A DNA stretch of 64,000 nucleotides. Source: Taeniopygia guttata (lineage: Eukaryota; Chordata; Aves; Passeriformes; Estrildidae). A program made the position numbers and the translations under genes. Below are positions 13,555-39,542 of this stretch, piece after piece. The DNA lies in assembly GCF_048771995.1 (NCBI RefSeq), contig NC_133043.1, positions 6,007,001-6,071,000 on the forward strand. Reading direction: 5' to 3'. Under the pieces are notes generated by a model. The model saw nothing but the letters and a program-made list of their open reading frames with translations, had not been told where the DNA came from and searched no databases. Position 1 is the stretch's first letter; every line of letters begins with the position of its first letter.

Positions 13555-14145
13555 CTTTTTCAAGTGATAGAGGAGCCAATATAGAGGAGGATTGTGTTGG
13601 ACCTGTTATCACCAACAAGGGGCTGATGGGGAATGTGAAGCCCAAGGTCAGCCTTGATTGAAGGGACCATGAAATGGTGGAGTTAGAGATCCTTGGGGCA
13701 GGAGGAGAGGACACAACAAGCTCACTGCCCTGGACTCCAGACTTTGGACGTTTCAAGGATAACTCGGGAGGGATGCATCTCGGCAAAGAGGAAGTCAGTC
13801 AAAAATGCCAGGACATGTGCATGGATGAACAAGGAGCTCCTGGATGAGCTCCAAAAGAAAGCCTACAGAGGGTGGGAGCAGAAACAGGTAACTTGGGAAG
13901 AATATAGAGAAATTGTCCAAGCAGCCAAGGAGCAGAGGAAAGCTAAGGCTGTGATAAAATCAAATTTGGCCAGGGACATCAAAAGCAACAAGAAAAGCTT
14001 ATGTAGGAATGTAGGTGATAAAAAGAAGATATGACAATTTGGGCTCTCTCTGGAAGAAATCAGGTCACCTCATTTCCTGGGATCAAGAGAATGCTGAGGT
14101 ACTCAAAGGTGTTTTTGCCTCTGTGTTAGCCAGCAAGATAAGAAA
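13555..14145 (+). mobile_element. CR1 LINE ORF2 fragment, frameshifted
   Basis: The longest frame (13,693-14,034) reads [40 protein letters not shown] and [12 protein letters not shown]. This is the well-known CR1 ORF2 stretch between the endonuclease and reverse transcriptase domains. Upstream, 13,600-13,690 in other frames gives the preceding TNKGLMGNVKPKVSLD-like part. Downstream, about 14,080-14,130 gives remnants of the EKAEVLNEFFASVF segment out of frame. Several frame changes show it is dead. Confidence 0.8.
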
Positions 14146-14829
14146 CAACTGAGGTCCTGTCCTGTATATTGGTATTTTCTGATTAATTAAAACATCATTA
14201 GAAAAAGAAAGAAACATCTATTGTTAAGCTGCACTGATCTACATAGCAGAAATCACAGCACATCTTATGATACTCTCCTTAGCACAAATCCATGTGCTTA
14301 TTATTCTTTCTTGGAGAATCTCCCACTTCTTTTGCAAGTGTACAGATTGATAAATCTGCACTAATGTAGGTACGCTCCTCTTCATGTATCAGAAGTGACC
14401 TCACATTTCTCTCTGAGACCTACTCCAGTAGTTCAGCTACACCCAGCCTCTTATTTACATGACAAAATATTTGTCCCTTATACTATCTTGCCCTGTCAAT
14501 GACTCTCAGGCACCAGCACTATCACACTATCACAGAGATTGTTCCTCTGCTTTCAGAATCTTACCAGCACATCCGCCAAATGCTTTTTGTAATACTTACT
14601 TCCCCCTTAGTGGCTTGCCTAATGTATTCCTCTCAGGCATTTCTTACAATATTCACACCATCACAAGGGCAAGATAAAAGCTGACATTCCCATTGTACAG
14701 CTGCGATGGCTGCAGCACAGACATACCAAGCAATCCATCCCAGGTCGTGCAGCGAGTCGCTGGGAAAGCCAGCAATAGAATCCATAAGTCCTGAATCCAA
14801 GTTCTTTAAGTGCTTTGACTAGTCCAGAT
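14146..14829. other. Distal upstream region of gene 1, nothing recognised
   Basis: No exon or repeat is seen. Similarity to the region upstream of gene 2 begins only at about 14,830. Confidence 0.35.
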
Positions 14830-15069
14830 TCCCTCCTTAACACCCCTGTCACATTATTTATAGGAGATGTATTCATATAGCCACTAAGACATCAAAATTT
14901 TCTAATTATATCTAGTCATGTCAAATGACAATTATGCCCTTAGTTCAGTTTGCCAGACAATGCTTAGCCAGAGAGGGTTTGCCAAAATATTTTTGACCGA
15001 AGAAAGAGTAGGCATCTGTAGCATCTGCAGGCGAGATCGTATAAAATGTCCCTGCAACACGTCTGCCCT
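14830..15069 (+). promoter_or_regulatory. Proximal promoter of MYH gene 1
   Basis: Aligns over about 240 bp with the gene 2 promoter (39,543-39,781). A perfect MEF2 site, TTATTTATAG, lies at 14,854-14,863. It is followed by a shared TTTTCTAATTATATCTAG block, a shared CAGTTTGCCAGACAATGCTT block, E-boxes CATCTG at 15,013-15,018 and 15,022-15,027, and a TATA box TATAAAA at 15,040-15,046. MEF2 sites with E-boxes bound by myogenic bHLH factors are standard in skeletal muscle promoters. The gap from MEF2 site to TATA box (176 bp) is nearly the same as in gene 2 (177 bp). Transcription should start near 15,070. Confidence 0.75.
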
Positions 15070-15090
15070 GGCTCCACAGAAAGCTCCAAG
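15070..15090 (+). other. MYH1-like: MYH gene 1 non-coding exon 1
   Basis: The start is predicted about 30 bp below the TATA box. The exon ends with AAG followed by the donor GTAAGA at 15,091. It contains no ATG. The placement mirrors gene 2, where a GTAAGT donor also follows at the equivalent point. Confidence 0.6.
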
Positions 15091-15278
15091 GTAAGAGATG
15101 GGGGCTGCAGGCTGCCAGGAAGGGGATGGCAGCCTAATGTGCCACCACATTGCTGCTGCCTCCGGTGCTCCTGTGCAGGAGGGGACTCCATTACAAATCT
15201 GTTTTCAAAGCACCTGCCTGTTTTCACTCTTGATTTTTGTGCAACAGCAATTTGGGAACTGCCATTTGTGTTTTACAG

Positions 15279-15326
15279 CACTGACCAGCTGCCAGCCCGG
15301 AAGCCACACATCTGGTGTCACAGGAG
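15279..15326 (+). other. MYH1-like: MYH gene 1 non-coding exon 2
   Basis: The acceptor TTTTACAG precedes 15,279 and the donor GTAAGA follows 15,326. The 48-nt exon aligns with the 47-nt exon 2 of gene 2 (shared CTGA, CAC/CAG, CCAGCC and a terminal AGAG/GGAG before the donor). It has no ATG, so the spliced leader of gene 1 should have no upstream ORF. It is spliced to 16,823. Confidence 0.7.
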
Positions 15327-15486
15327 GTAAGAAGCAGATTTACTGATTCTCAGGGGCAGAGACAGACCCTTTTGTGTGGGTGTGTATATGGCTGAGTGAA
15401 TGGTCACTGCTTCACTGTATGTTCTTAAGTCCACTGTAGTCACAGTATAAGGTGGTGAGGTGCTGAAGGCTGGTAAGGTTTTCAAG

Positions 15487-15570
15487 TGAATTATTGAATC
15501 ATAAAACAGTGCAGGTTGTAAGGGGTTTCATAAGATCATCTGGTCCACTCTTTAAGGAGCTGTGTTTGAA
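15487..15570 (-). mobile_element. CR1 LINE 3' end, minus strand, in intron 2 of gene 1
   Basis: On the + strand this reads GAATCATAAAACAGTGCAGG, GTTGTAAGGGGTTTCATAAG and ATCATCTGGTCCA. This is the degenerate reverse complement of the CR1 terminus (tail of ATTCTATGATTC-type repeats and the AGATGATC block). The rest of intron 2 (15,327-16,822) shows nothing further that I can name. Confidence 0.65.
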
Positions 15571-16822
15571 GTCTCTGACTACTCATGGCAGGCCAGAAAA
15601 TCCCCATGGGGACATTCTTCACTTCTGCTTAACTCACCGAACAGGGAGTGAGTGTACTGCCTTCCCGTCACTGCTGTTGTTGCTGTGTACCTAAGGATAC
15701 AGTAGGAAAACTGCAAAATTCAGCATCTTGTCTTAGAATATGTAATGTGATATTTTGTCTGAAGTTTTCCATGGAATCATTGAAGCAGTAAGATCTGTAA
15801 TATAAGAAACCAAGCTCTGATTGTCACCTCTGTAAAAGGCAATGCTGCCCTTTGTTCCCTGCTGAGCTTGTTCTTTACCTCACAAGAAATGGAAGATAAA
15901 GCCCCCCTCCTCTGGAATCCACTACCTATTCCTCCAGAGACAAACAAAGAAATATCATGTTACGTTTTCTCATTTTAGTACAAATAAACACAAGATTAAA
16001 TGTTGTGTAAATATCAGGTACCTAACTCTATACATAAAGAGATATTTAAATGTTTTCCTAAGCTGCTCACTGTTTGTTTTGGCTTTTTTTTCCTCATGGC
16101 AGGAGGAAGAAAAATATATTTCAGATAAATTAATTCAGGCTTTGAAATTCCTTATTTTTAAATGCTTCATTAGAGCTTTAAATTTTTGGATTTTGTTTTT
16201 CTCTAAAATTCTACTGATTTTTAAAAAAACAAAAGAAAGTACTAGAAAAGGAGCTATCTCAGTGTGGCTTGAACAGCATTAATAGTCTTTTAATGGTCAT
16301 ATTGCAATTTTTGCCTGGATTAAAGGAGCTAATAAAATTAGAGAAAATTGTATTATTAAGACAATTTAAAAAAATTCTAAATACTGAAACGGAATCATTA
16401 AGAAACTAGAATTTTCAGTATGCAGTTCAGACAGTGGAGTATGAGCATTCTGATCTTTGTGAAAAACTATCAATTGTGAGAATAGAGCATTGTAATAATT
16501 CCAAATTCATTTCAAGAGTGCTTAAGCAGTTGAAAGAATTTTTGAGGTTCTTAATTCCAAGGTACAGTGCCTGAATAGTTAAATTCTAAGTGTCTATAGA
16601 TTATTTACCTGTGATTTCAGTATAAACCAAATAATCTCCCAATATATAATTTGGACAGTTTCCATAAATACAGAATTGCATCAATGCAAAAATTTGCAGT
16701 TCCTTCCAAAAGGCTACAAGCAGTATTAATATAGTTTCTTTTTTCTCTACAACTTCTCATTTCTTCTCCCAACAAGAGCTTATTTTTTGGCAAATTTGAA
16801 CAACATATCATCCCTTCCACAG

Positions 16823-31884
<15,062 letters not shown>

Positions 31885-32005
31885 GGCTGTCCTGCAGCAT
31901 CAAAGTGACCTGAGGGCTGCACAAAATGTGTACCTCTGTCCTTCTTCAAGTGTTCATAATCATGTCACTATGTAGAGAATAAAGAATATAGATTTCGTCG
32001 CATAC
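31885..32005 (+). terminator. MYH1-like: Gene 1 3' UTR and poly(A) signal
   Basis: The UTR follows the TGA at 31,882-31,884. A canonical AATAAA lies at 31,978-31,983, so cleavage is expected at about 31,995-32,010. The UTR is short (about 115 nt), as in other skeletal MYH genes, and its first 60 nt align with gene 2. Confidence 0.8.
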
Positions 32006-33169
32006 TCAGCAGAATCAGTGATTTTAGTCATTACTATTCAGTTCTGCAGTTACACAAGGTTAGGGCATTTTCAAATGAAATATTACCTCACTTTAAGCCT
32101 TGCATAACAGTACAGCTTTACTTATCCAAACTCCAGTATTTCTCCACTCTGTCTTACTCCATTTCCAAGGAGGGAATAAGACTAATTTAATTTCCATTCT
32201 GGGAGAGGGTCAGGACAAAGGCAGAACAAGCACCTTTTCTGTCCTGGCATAGAAAAAATTGTTTTGCCTTTGTGTGTCATGTTTCTACTTGGGTACAGTA
32301 CTCAGAGGTTCTCATTGATGGTCCCATCATCACTTGGGCAAGTGGTATTTAGAGGCAAGTTTCCCCAAGGGAAAACATCTGTAATCCCAAAAGCATCTGT
32401 ATGTCTCTGAGTCCTTATGGAGGAGCTTAGGCAAGGAGTGATGTGCTGCCTTAGAACAAGGCAAGTGAAGGCCAGTAACTCTAGAGAGTGGCTTGTTACT
32501 GAGGAACTTTAAAGATCATACAGCCTTGTTAATAACATCACAAATATAATGCTAACAATCAGTTTCAAAGAAAAACAAATAATATATTATTTGGATAAGA
32601 GGATATTGCAATGCCTTACTGCCTCTGTAGAGGCAGAATAGCCAATATTCATATTTTCCAGTTGTAAATTAAATTGAACCTAATGAACAGCTTGGTAGAA
32701 GAATGAACAAGAGGATAAACCCCAAGGAGTGTAACATGTAGAGCCACCAGAACAAGTGGGAACAGCTGTACTACTATATCGTCTTTCCAGTACTGAAATT
32801 TATGAGTTTTTATTCTAAAGGATAATTAAGAGTAATGTACAAATACAAAAAGCTAGAAGAACTGGTTTTCATCATGCAAGTCTTCAAGTGGAAATAATAC
32901 TGAGAACATTACAACTTGAAAGAAATCATAAAATCTAATACTTTACAAAGGTAAAAATACATAGACAGTGATGAAAAACTGTGTCCTACCTGTCTGACTC
33001 TCGTGGCACTGGAGTGGAATGTAGATACCAACTGTATTTCAGCTGAACGGAGAAGAGACAAGATATCTACACAAGGTGTACTGGTCTGAAGTCTTAAACA
33101 AATGTCAGGCTGCTTCCTGCAAGGCAAGAAGCAGTACTGAAAACAGGGAACACCATTTGTAGCAGTACT
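32006..33169. other. Spacer behind gene 1, nothing recognised
   Basis: AT-rich sequence without a supported gene or repeat family. Confidence 0.4.
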
Positions 33170-33866
33170 GTACCCAGGCACATCTCATAGCTGCCAAGGG
33201 GAGATTCTACAAGCAGATTTCATTTTCCATTTTTCCATTAAAAAGGAGACTTGGCTCTATGACACTACAGGAGCATCTGTGGGTCCCTCAGGATTCCTGG
33301 CTAGGTCTACACCTCTTTATTTATGAGGAGTGCTTCAAGGAGCTGTGAAACTGCTGGGGAAGGGAGCTGGAGATGTTGGAAAGGAGATGATGAGAAAACA
33401 GAATTCCAACTGGACAGGTGGGAGAGGGAGAGAAATCACACACATTGCACTGTGCTGAGCTGGCCTTGCCACTGACCACCCTGGAGAGCAGGGCTGGAGA
33501 CTTGTTGGAATCAAAGTGGAATATTAAAAGGATGAGTAAGGAAAACCAATTTCTCCTCACTTTTGATTTGCTGCTTTGCCTGGAGGACAGGAGTAGTTTT
33601 GCATCAACACACTATTTCTGGAGTCAGGCTGCTTGTGGTCTGAAAGGTGCTGATGCACAGGTAACTGATCTTGGGAAAAACATGGGCCCATAACTGGCCT
33701 AAAGAAACAACTCTCAGAGAAGGTTTAAAATAGATGCAGCTGATGAGCTCCACTCAAGCTGCTGTCCCATGTGGACTATAGAGTTCTCTGACCTTCAACA
33801 GCTTGGGCATGGACAACTGTGTCTCCTGGGCATGAAAGCATCAGCACTTCAAGAGGCACTAAGACA
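33170..33866 (+). repeat. Spacer module A, copy 2 (candidate muscle enhancer)
   Basis: About 460 bp of this (33,405-33,866) is roughly 95% identical by eye to 56,700-57,167. The first part (33,180-33,360) matches 55,935-56,100 more loosely. It contains TTTAAAATAG (MEF2-like, one mismatch) at 33,724-33,733 and the E-box CAGCTG at 33,737-33,742, three bases apart. The same pairing occurs in copies 1 and 3. It lies about 1.3-2 kb below the gene 1 stop codon. No reading frame is conserved across copies. Confidence 0.7.
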
Positions 33867-34951
33867 TTATATGTGAATCACACCCCATCATCCTTTCTTT
33901 TTCTGTTCTCAGTACAAGCTGGCCTTTTTTTCTTTCTAATACTGAACTTTGATTTCTGTCATTTCTGCTTCACTTTCCAACATCTCTGACATTTCCAGGC
34001 ATTAATCTTCTTCCCATTAGCTTATCAGTCTTTTCACCCTGCTCATCTTCTATGTAACTGAAGCTCCAGTGTGTGGGGAAAAAAGTATCCTCTACGTCAT
34101 TCTCATATTATTTAGAACACTGCTCAGATGTCATCCTCTCATGTTTGCTGTACTGGTAGAAGGAGAATGATTAGCTAACTCTGATGCACTTTCAAGAACT
34201 GTTTATCCTGACATTCCAGGTCACAGTTTTTACCTTCCTCTGCTCGGTGAAATGACACCTTCCTCTTAACTGCAGATAATCTGCCACTGCAGCTTTTCAG
34301 GAAGCCACTTGGGAGTCCACACTGAAAAAGGATGGTATCACCTTTACAAGCATGTAACTCACAACAGTCCATACCAGGAAAAGTAACCCTCTGATTTCCA
34401 TGAAATGAAGCAAGATCACAAGCATAGCAACCACTAAGACTAGAGGAACAGAGCTTTAAGAGAGAAAAGCCACCAATACATACAAATAAACAAATAGAAA
34501 AAAATGGCCTCGCTCCCCTCTTCCCCTCAAAAAAAATCCGCACCTAAACAGATGCCCCCCCCGCCCCCAATTTCACCAGCAGCATTTTCCAGGGGCTTAT
34601 GCTCTACTTCCATGGATTTTAGATCTCATCTCTCATAGCCCATGCAGAGAACATCTTGAACTGCCTTTCATCCCAAAGGATGTATTCAAGTCAAGTCTGT
34701 CATAACTTATGAAAATTAGCAACTTTCTTCTAGGTCAGTTCATATTTCTTACTATTTTTTTTTTCATTCCTGCACCAGCATGGATTAGGGATACCTAATA
34801 GATCTCCAAACCATGTTTCTTTGCTTGGCAACTCATCACGCCAGCCACAGTGTGACACACCAACAGCCCGCAAGAAATATACTTTACTTTAGTCTGATCT
34901 GATTCTTACTGGTTTTTATATTCAAAGTATATCCTTACCATTGCAATGGTC
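33867..34951. other. Spacer, nothing recognised
   Basis: No gene is seen. A short C-rich run lies at about 34,555-34,568. Confidence 0.4.
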
Positions 34952-35222
34952 CAGTACTCAGCTACGTCTTAGCAGAAGGGTAGGGATGAGAAGTTTTGCT
35001 CCAGCAGATCAGAGCATCAGCATTTGTTCTCAGCATGTGCTCATGCTCCTGGGAGCTCTCCTTTTACACAGTGGCAGCAGAAATGCTGCTCCAGCAGAGT
35101 GTGAATATTCCCTGCCAGACAGTTAATCAGGGTCCACAGGGTGCACTGATGCCTCCAGCACAGCCTGTTCATATGACAGCATGTCTGGCTACAGCACTAG
35201 CAAGCTGCAGATCCCATGGGGA
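34952..35222 (+). repeat. Spacer module C, copy 1
   Basis: Matches 59,630-59,912. The clearest part is GCAGCAGAAATGCTGCT, then ATTCCCTG.CAGA, ACTGATGCCTCCAGCA, TGACAGCATG and AATCCCATGGGG-like words, about 150 bp without an indel. It follows module A in both spacers. Both copies are open for some 45 codons in one frame, but substitutions fall at all codon positions and copy 2 has a stop, so I do not call it coding. Confidence 0.6.
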
Positions 35223-36118
35223 TATTTTATTTTTGAATAAAATATCTGGTGTATCAGATAATTTAAAGTCGTATAGCAGTAAGCAGCAAATAGCAGTAGG
35301 TTTGTCTGTGAGGTTTTTGGAAAGCTCAGGAAAAAAATAATGGAGAAACCAGTGAATTTCTGGGAAAAAAAATCCATCAAGGGCCATGAGGCTGTGGGGA
35401 GCAAGGCGGGGGGAATATTTTTCATCTTCCTTCAGGACACATCCACACTAAATATCTTAATCCTTCCACCACACAAGACATCAACCCCTCACTTACACAT
35501 GGATGGTTCTCCCTCTGGCAAGGCAAAGCATCTGCTCACCATCAAAACAGAAGATTACTGTTCACCAATCCCTGAAACCTTTAAGATTAATCATATTCTA
35601 GTTTGTGGAGTTTCCTCAGTTCTGTGAATTGTATTTAGGAAGTCCACGGCTCAGGCCGTGAATCATGAGATTTTAGTGTTCTACACACTGAAAGCTCATT
35701 CTGGAGAGGCTGCTATGGTGTGTTCATGTGGCCATTTCAGAGACTGGACCATAGTTTAACATTTGGTGGGACCAGATGAAAAGCTGGGGAGAAATTCTGT
35801 TGCACTGGGACCATACCTGCTCAGTTCCCCTTCAGGAGGGACTTCCAGACCTGCCTTCATACACCATACACACACCATGTATGGACTAGAGTAAGGACTG
35901 GGAATGACAAAGTCTGGGTAAGGAATGACTGTCCAGAGGGTTGTGACATTCAGCAAGACCTGCAACACAATCCAAACTACACGGAAAAGTGGATGAAAGG
36001 CAGTTTGTCAAAAGCAGGCCAAGACAGATTAACCTGTCATCTTCTGCAGATGAGACTGTCCAGGCAAAGGAGCTGGGGCATTCCTGATCTACCTGGATAA
36101 GAACAGCCAGGATCTGGA
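35223..36118. other. Spacer, nothing recognised
   Basis: No gene or repeat family is seen. A small perfect hairpin (CACGGC-TCAG-GCCGTG) lies at about 35,644-35,659. Confidence 0.4.
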
Positions 36119-36560
36119 GAAAATCCAGCAGGAAGACTGCTGTTAAGGTGGAAAACAGACAGGCACTGAGCACTGGGAGACAGGGAAAGGAGCACTTCCC
36201 ACCTGACAGACAATCTGCCAGCTGATGCCCTTCAGCTAGCAGGGCTGCAGGGGCCTTTGCTGCTCAAAATATTCTGGCAGTGTCTGAGACAGCAAGTGAA
36301 TGATAAATGTATTTAGCAAGTTCCTCTGACTGACCTGGCTGGGAGGGCACCAACCTCCCTATTTCTTTTCTGTATTAGTGGCATGTGCTGACAGGGAGGA
36401 AGCTTGATGGAAAGCGAATAGATCAAACCAAAAGGAGAGAAACCAGCCAGAATGGTGGCTTTGCGATCAAAGTGTCCAGCTCAGTATGTCCTCAGAGAAA
36501 TATTGGTAAAGTCTTAGGCACAGGGGAGCCAAATTTGTTTATCTGGGACATTTCCCAGGT
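36119..36560 (+). repeat. Spacer module D, copy 1
   Basis: Strong match (over 85% by eye) to 62,900-63,345. Shared blocks include GACTGCTGTTAAGGT-like, CACTTCCCACCTGACAGACA, AATATTCTGGCAGTGTCTGA and CTGACAGGGAGGAAGCTTGA-like. The frame containing TGRKLDGK is open in both copies only briefly and breaks differently, so it is treated as non-coding. Confidence 0.65.
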
Positions 36561-36975
36561 CCAAATGAAGAGGACAGGCTTTCAAAGGGTAAACCACAGA
36601 AAAATGTTCTTTCCTGAGTGAAATGAAGATGTGTTTGCACACGGAGCTCACCCTCAGGTGGCAGTGCAGGTAGCAGGAGAGGAGGGAGGGCGTTTGGTTC
36701 AAGGTAGAAGAAGTTGTGTGCAGACACTGCTGCCACACAGCCTCAGTCACCATCGAGGACAATGCTCTGGGCTCGCCTCTAGGTCTTGGCATGCCTGTCC
36801 CACCTAAAAATGTTGGAGTCCAGGACATCCCTCTGTCTGCCCTGGATGCCTCGAGACCCTGGCAGGGCTCTCAGAGACACTGGCATGTTCAAAAACATCT
36901 CTGGCTTCAATTTTGGCCTGTGGAAAAAGCTGCCAATTTTGTATGAGGAATTACAAGCCACAGAGGTTTTAGTAG
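36561..36975. other. Spacer with weak module F block
   Basis: About 36,736-36,806 resembles 7,138-7,206 (shared GATGCTCTGGGCT and flanking words). Nothing else is recognised. Confidence 0.35.
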
Positions 36976-37440
36976 TGTGATATTTGAACTAACACAGGGT
37001 GGAAAAGTAGAATTTTGGAATTTTTAGAGTGTGATTCAGGGGGTACAAGATGGAGGAATTTGGGCATGTCCTAGCCTTCTTCTCCTTCATCTTGCCCTCT
37101 ATGTCTTGGTGTGATGGTGACACTTTTCTATTGGTTTAAGGTAGAGATTGACAGTCTAACATAGGTGATGGGAATTGGTAATAAATTGTAAACATAGACA
37201 CGTAGTTTTGAGTATATAAGGAGGGAGCAGCCCAGGACTCGAGGGCAGATGGCCATGGCTTCCTTTCTAGCCAGAGCTCAGTGGGTCAGAGAAAGACTGT
37301 TATAGGTAAGGAGAAATAAACAACCTTGAAAATGAAATCAGACGCATTCCAGGCTCCTTCTTTAGCTGTGGGGCTAGAAGGCAAAGAATCTTTACAATCT
37401 TGGGGTCACTCTGACTTTCTGAACCCTGAGACATCGACAT
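36976..37440 (+). mobile_element. Probable solo LTR of an endogenous retrovirus, plus strand
   Basis: Begins TGTGATATTT and ends near ATCGACA. It has LTR-like internal order: a promoter TATATAAG at 37,213-37,220, then AATAAA at 37,315-37,320 about 100 bp later, then a short tail. The style (CTATTGGTTTAAGG, GTAATAAATTGTAAA, GCTGTGGGGCTAGAAGGCAA) is what I recall of bird ERVL-type LTRs. No gag, pol or env and no second LTR are nearby, so it would be a solo LTR. I could not define a target-site duplication. Module F flanks it on both sides. Confidence 0.6.
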
Positions 37441-37952
37441 AAAAGCAAGTGGTGGCCCTTGGGTGCTGGCCAAGGGCAGAGGGAGGAGGAGTTCTGAAGG
37501 AAGAACATGAGGCTGGCACATTTTGGAGAGAGAAGAAGCTGAATGACTGGGACTGATGGCAGGCCTGAAACACCATCAGCTGCCTTTGGGGTTTTTGAGG
37601 GGCCAGCAAAGTGCCATATCAGAAAAAGGAGCAAATAGGGTGGCAGAAATGGGTGCCAGCTGGATAGACATGGTGATCCTGAAGCGCATTGCCTCAGGTC
37701 TGGAGCAGAGCAAATGTTTGCTTCATTTGTGTGAGTTGAAGTTTGAGAATGTTTTGCCCTTATAGCAGACTTGGCTGAGACTGTACAGGTCATTTTTGTG
37801 TCATCAGGGTCTTACCCCATGCCAGTAGTGTTAGCTCATGAACTCAGCATTATCTTGCTTCTTGATGAAGTTACAGCACTCCTGTGACTTCCTCTGATGC
37901 TCTGAACTCTCTCTCAGGCATTCTTTCTAACAAGCTCTCATCCCACCTTGGA
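37441..37952. other. Spacer, nothing further recognised
   Basis: The first 36 bp resemble 7,512-7,554 (module F). The rest has no supported feature. Confidence 0.35.
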
Positions 37953-38060
37953 GTTTATATATAATATAAATTTATTATAAATTTATATTATTTAATATAG
38001 AATATATATAATTTAAATTATTTAATTTATGTCATAAATTTATATACAATTTGTATTTAC
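37953..38060. repeat. AT-rich palindromic low-complexity tract
   Basis: About 100 bp of almost pure A/T made of overlapping TATAAATTTATA-like palindromes. No sequence family could be assigned. Confidence 0.8.
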
Positions 38061-38253
38061 CCCATTGTAACACAGCTTATGTGGATCAAACATCAAGTCA
38101 TTATCCTTGATGCCAGATAATAGACAAATTCATAGTATAAAAATTCAGTGTAGATGTAAAATAAATCAAAGACATTGTCACTGACTCAGAGAGTCTCTAA
38201 GTAACACATCAGAGAGGCTGTGGGAGCATTCTCAGCAAGATCACTGGCATGCA

Positions 38254-38780
38254 TGTTACGTTTGCATATTCTAATGGGGAACCCTCGCTTGGGAAGTGTC
38301 AGAGGAAGGAGCTACAAAGATCTTGATACAGATATTCTTATGTTCATTTATTAAAGGAACTCCCCTGTCCAATCATCCAGGAGCCACTCTCATAGTCACC
38401 ACCTGAGCTGGGACCAAGACCCTTCACAACTGCACCCTCACACTCTTGCAGTCACACCAAGTTTCCCATTGTTGAGTCTCAGATGTAATCATGCTGCAAT
38501 AACTATCTTGAGCTAGTGCCTCCAAGGAGGAACCCCAAACAAAGGAACTCCTGGGTTTTTATCCCCTCACAGTCTAAGGGTGGAAAAATCTGGAGTCGTC
38601 ACCTCCTGCCATGTCTCTAAGTGTCCCTCACCTGACAAGACCCCTGGCCCTTGGTTGTGCAGAGGGTCTGCAGTTCACAGCCTCTTGCTGTGGGCTCAAG
38701 CTCCTGCTCCTCCAGAGCTCAACCTGCAGCTCCACTCCAGCTGAACCTCAAGAAACACACACCTAAAATATCCCCCAACA
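38254..38780 (-). mobile_element. Probable solo LTR of an endogenous retrovirus, minus strand
   Basis: Read on the minus strand it starts TGTTGGGGGATATTT and ends ACGTAACA, giving a TGTT...AACA terminal inverted repeat. It has a TATA-like GATAAAAACC at about 38,554-38,563 and AATAAA at 38,347-38,352, about 200 bp later, in the order of an LTR. The length of 527 bp suits a retroviral LTR. No internal viral genes are present. No clear target duplication was found, so the exact ends are provisional. Confidence 0.6.
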
Positions 38781-39542
38781 CATCCCCATGATACAGACAA
38801 CCACGAGGACTCAAATGTGCCATGGGGAGTTCCACAGGGTCACAGAAAAACATTCTTGAGACATTTCCACAATTCAGTCTGCTTTAAAATGTGGCCTCTT
38901 GCTTTCAGACTCTTTTCAATAATCACAGAATATGGCTGAGAAGCAGTTGGATCACAAGTAGTGGCAGAAAGTGAGGCAGATGCTGGAGTGGCTCTAGATG
39001 GCAACTAGGTTCAGGTGGTCCTGCTCATGGAGAGGACCAGGTTCTGTCATTCTGTGATCTTCTCATCAAGAGCCTGTCTTCAGGATGCCTGAATTCCTTT
39101 TCCTCCATGGAGAATATCAGCACTCCAGTGCTTTGCACAAGCTGCATTTCTGTGCAGAGCAGACATTCCCTTACACATCCTCCATTCTGTCCTGTCTTGT
39201 TCAGATGGGCTGTGTTTTGTTTCCAGTATCAATGGAATCCAGCCCTGCAGAGATAAATGAATGTAGAGTAATATGTAATAATCTGACTAAGGTAAGCAAT
39301 GCAGACAACAGTGAAATCCATGTATCATATCCAAGATCTGTAAGTAGAGAGCTCTGTGAAAGGACAACTGTCATCAGACATATGATGTCCTCAGAATAAG
39401 TTTAAGTATGCATCCAAATGTCACTCTGCTTGCCCAGGGAATGGTTTTCCCTTGCTCCCTTAGCTCAGATTCATAGAGCATCCATGGCCTTACAGTTATT
39501 AGTGGTTACCCCCATTCCTCTAGTCATCATTAGCTGTATTTC
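38781..39542. other. Distal upstream region of gene 2
   Basis: About 39,100-39,270 loosely resembles 10,205-10,385. No gene or other repeat is seen. Confidence 0.35.

Noticed and set aside
34996..35340. Open frame with AAEMLLQQ shared with 59,698-59,895 (module C)
   Set aside because: The frame stays open for about 45 codons in both copies, but substitutions fall evenly over codon positions, one copy has a stop, and there is no splice or promoter context.
36385..36621. Open frame with TGRKLDGK, similar to one at 63,067-63,291
   Set aside because: Both lie in duplicated module D. The frames diverge after a few residues, do not start or end alike and have no known domain, so the similarity comes from duplicated spacer DNA.
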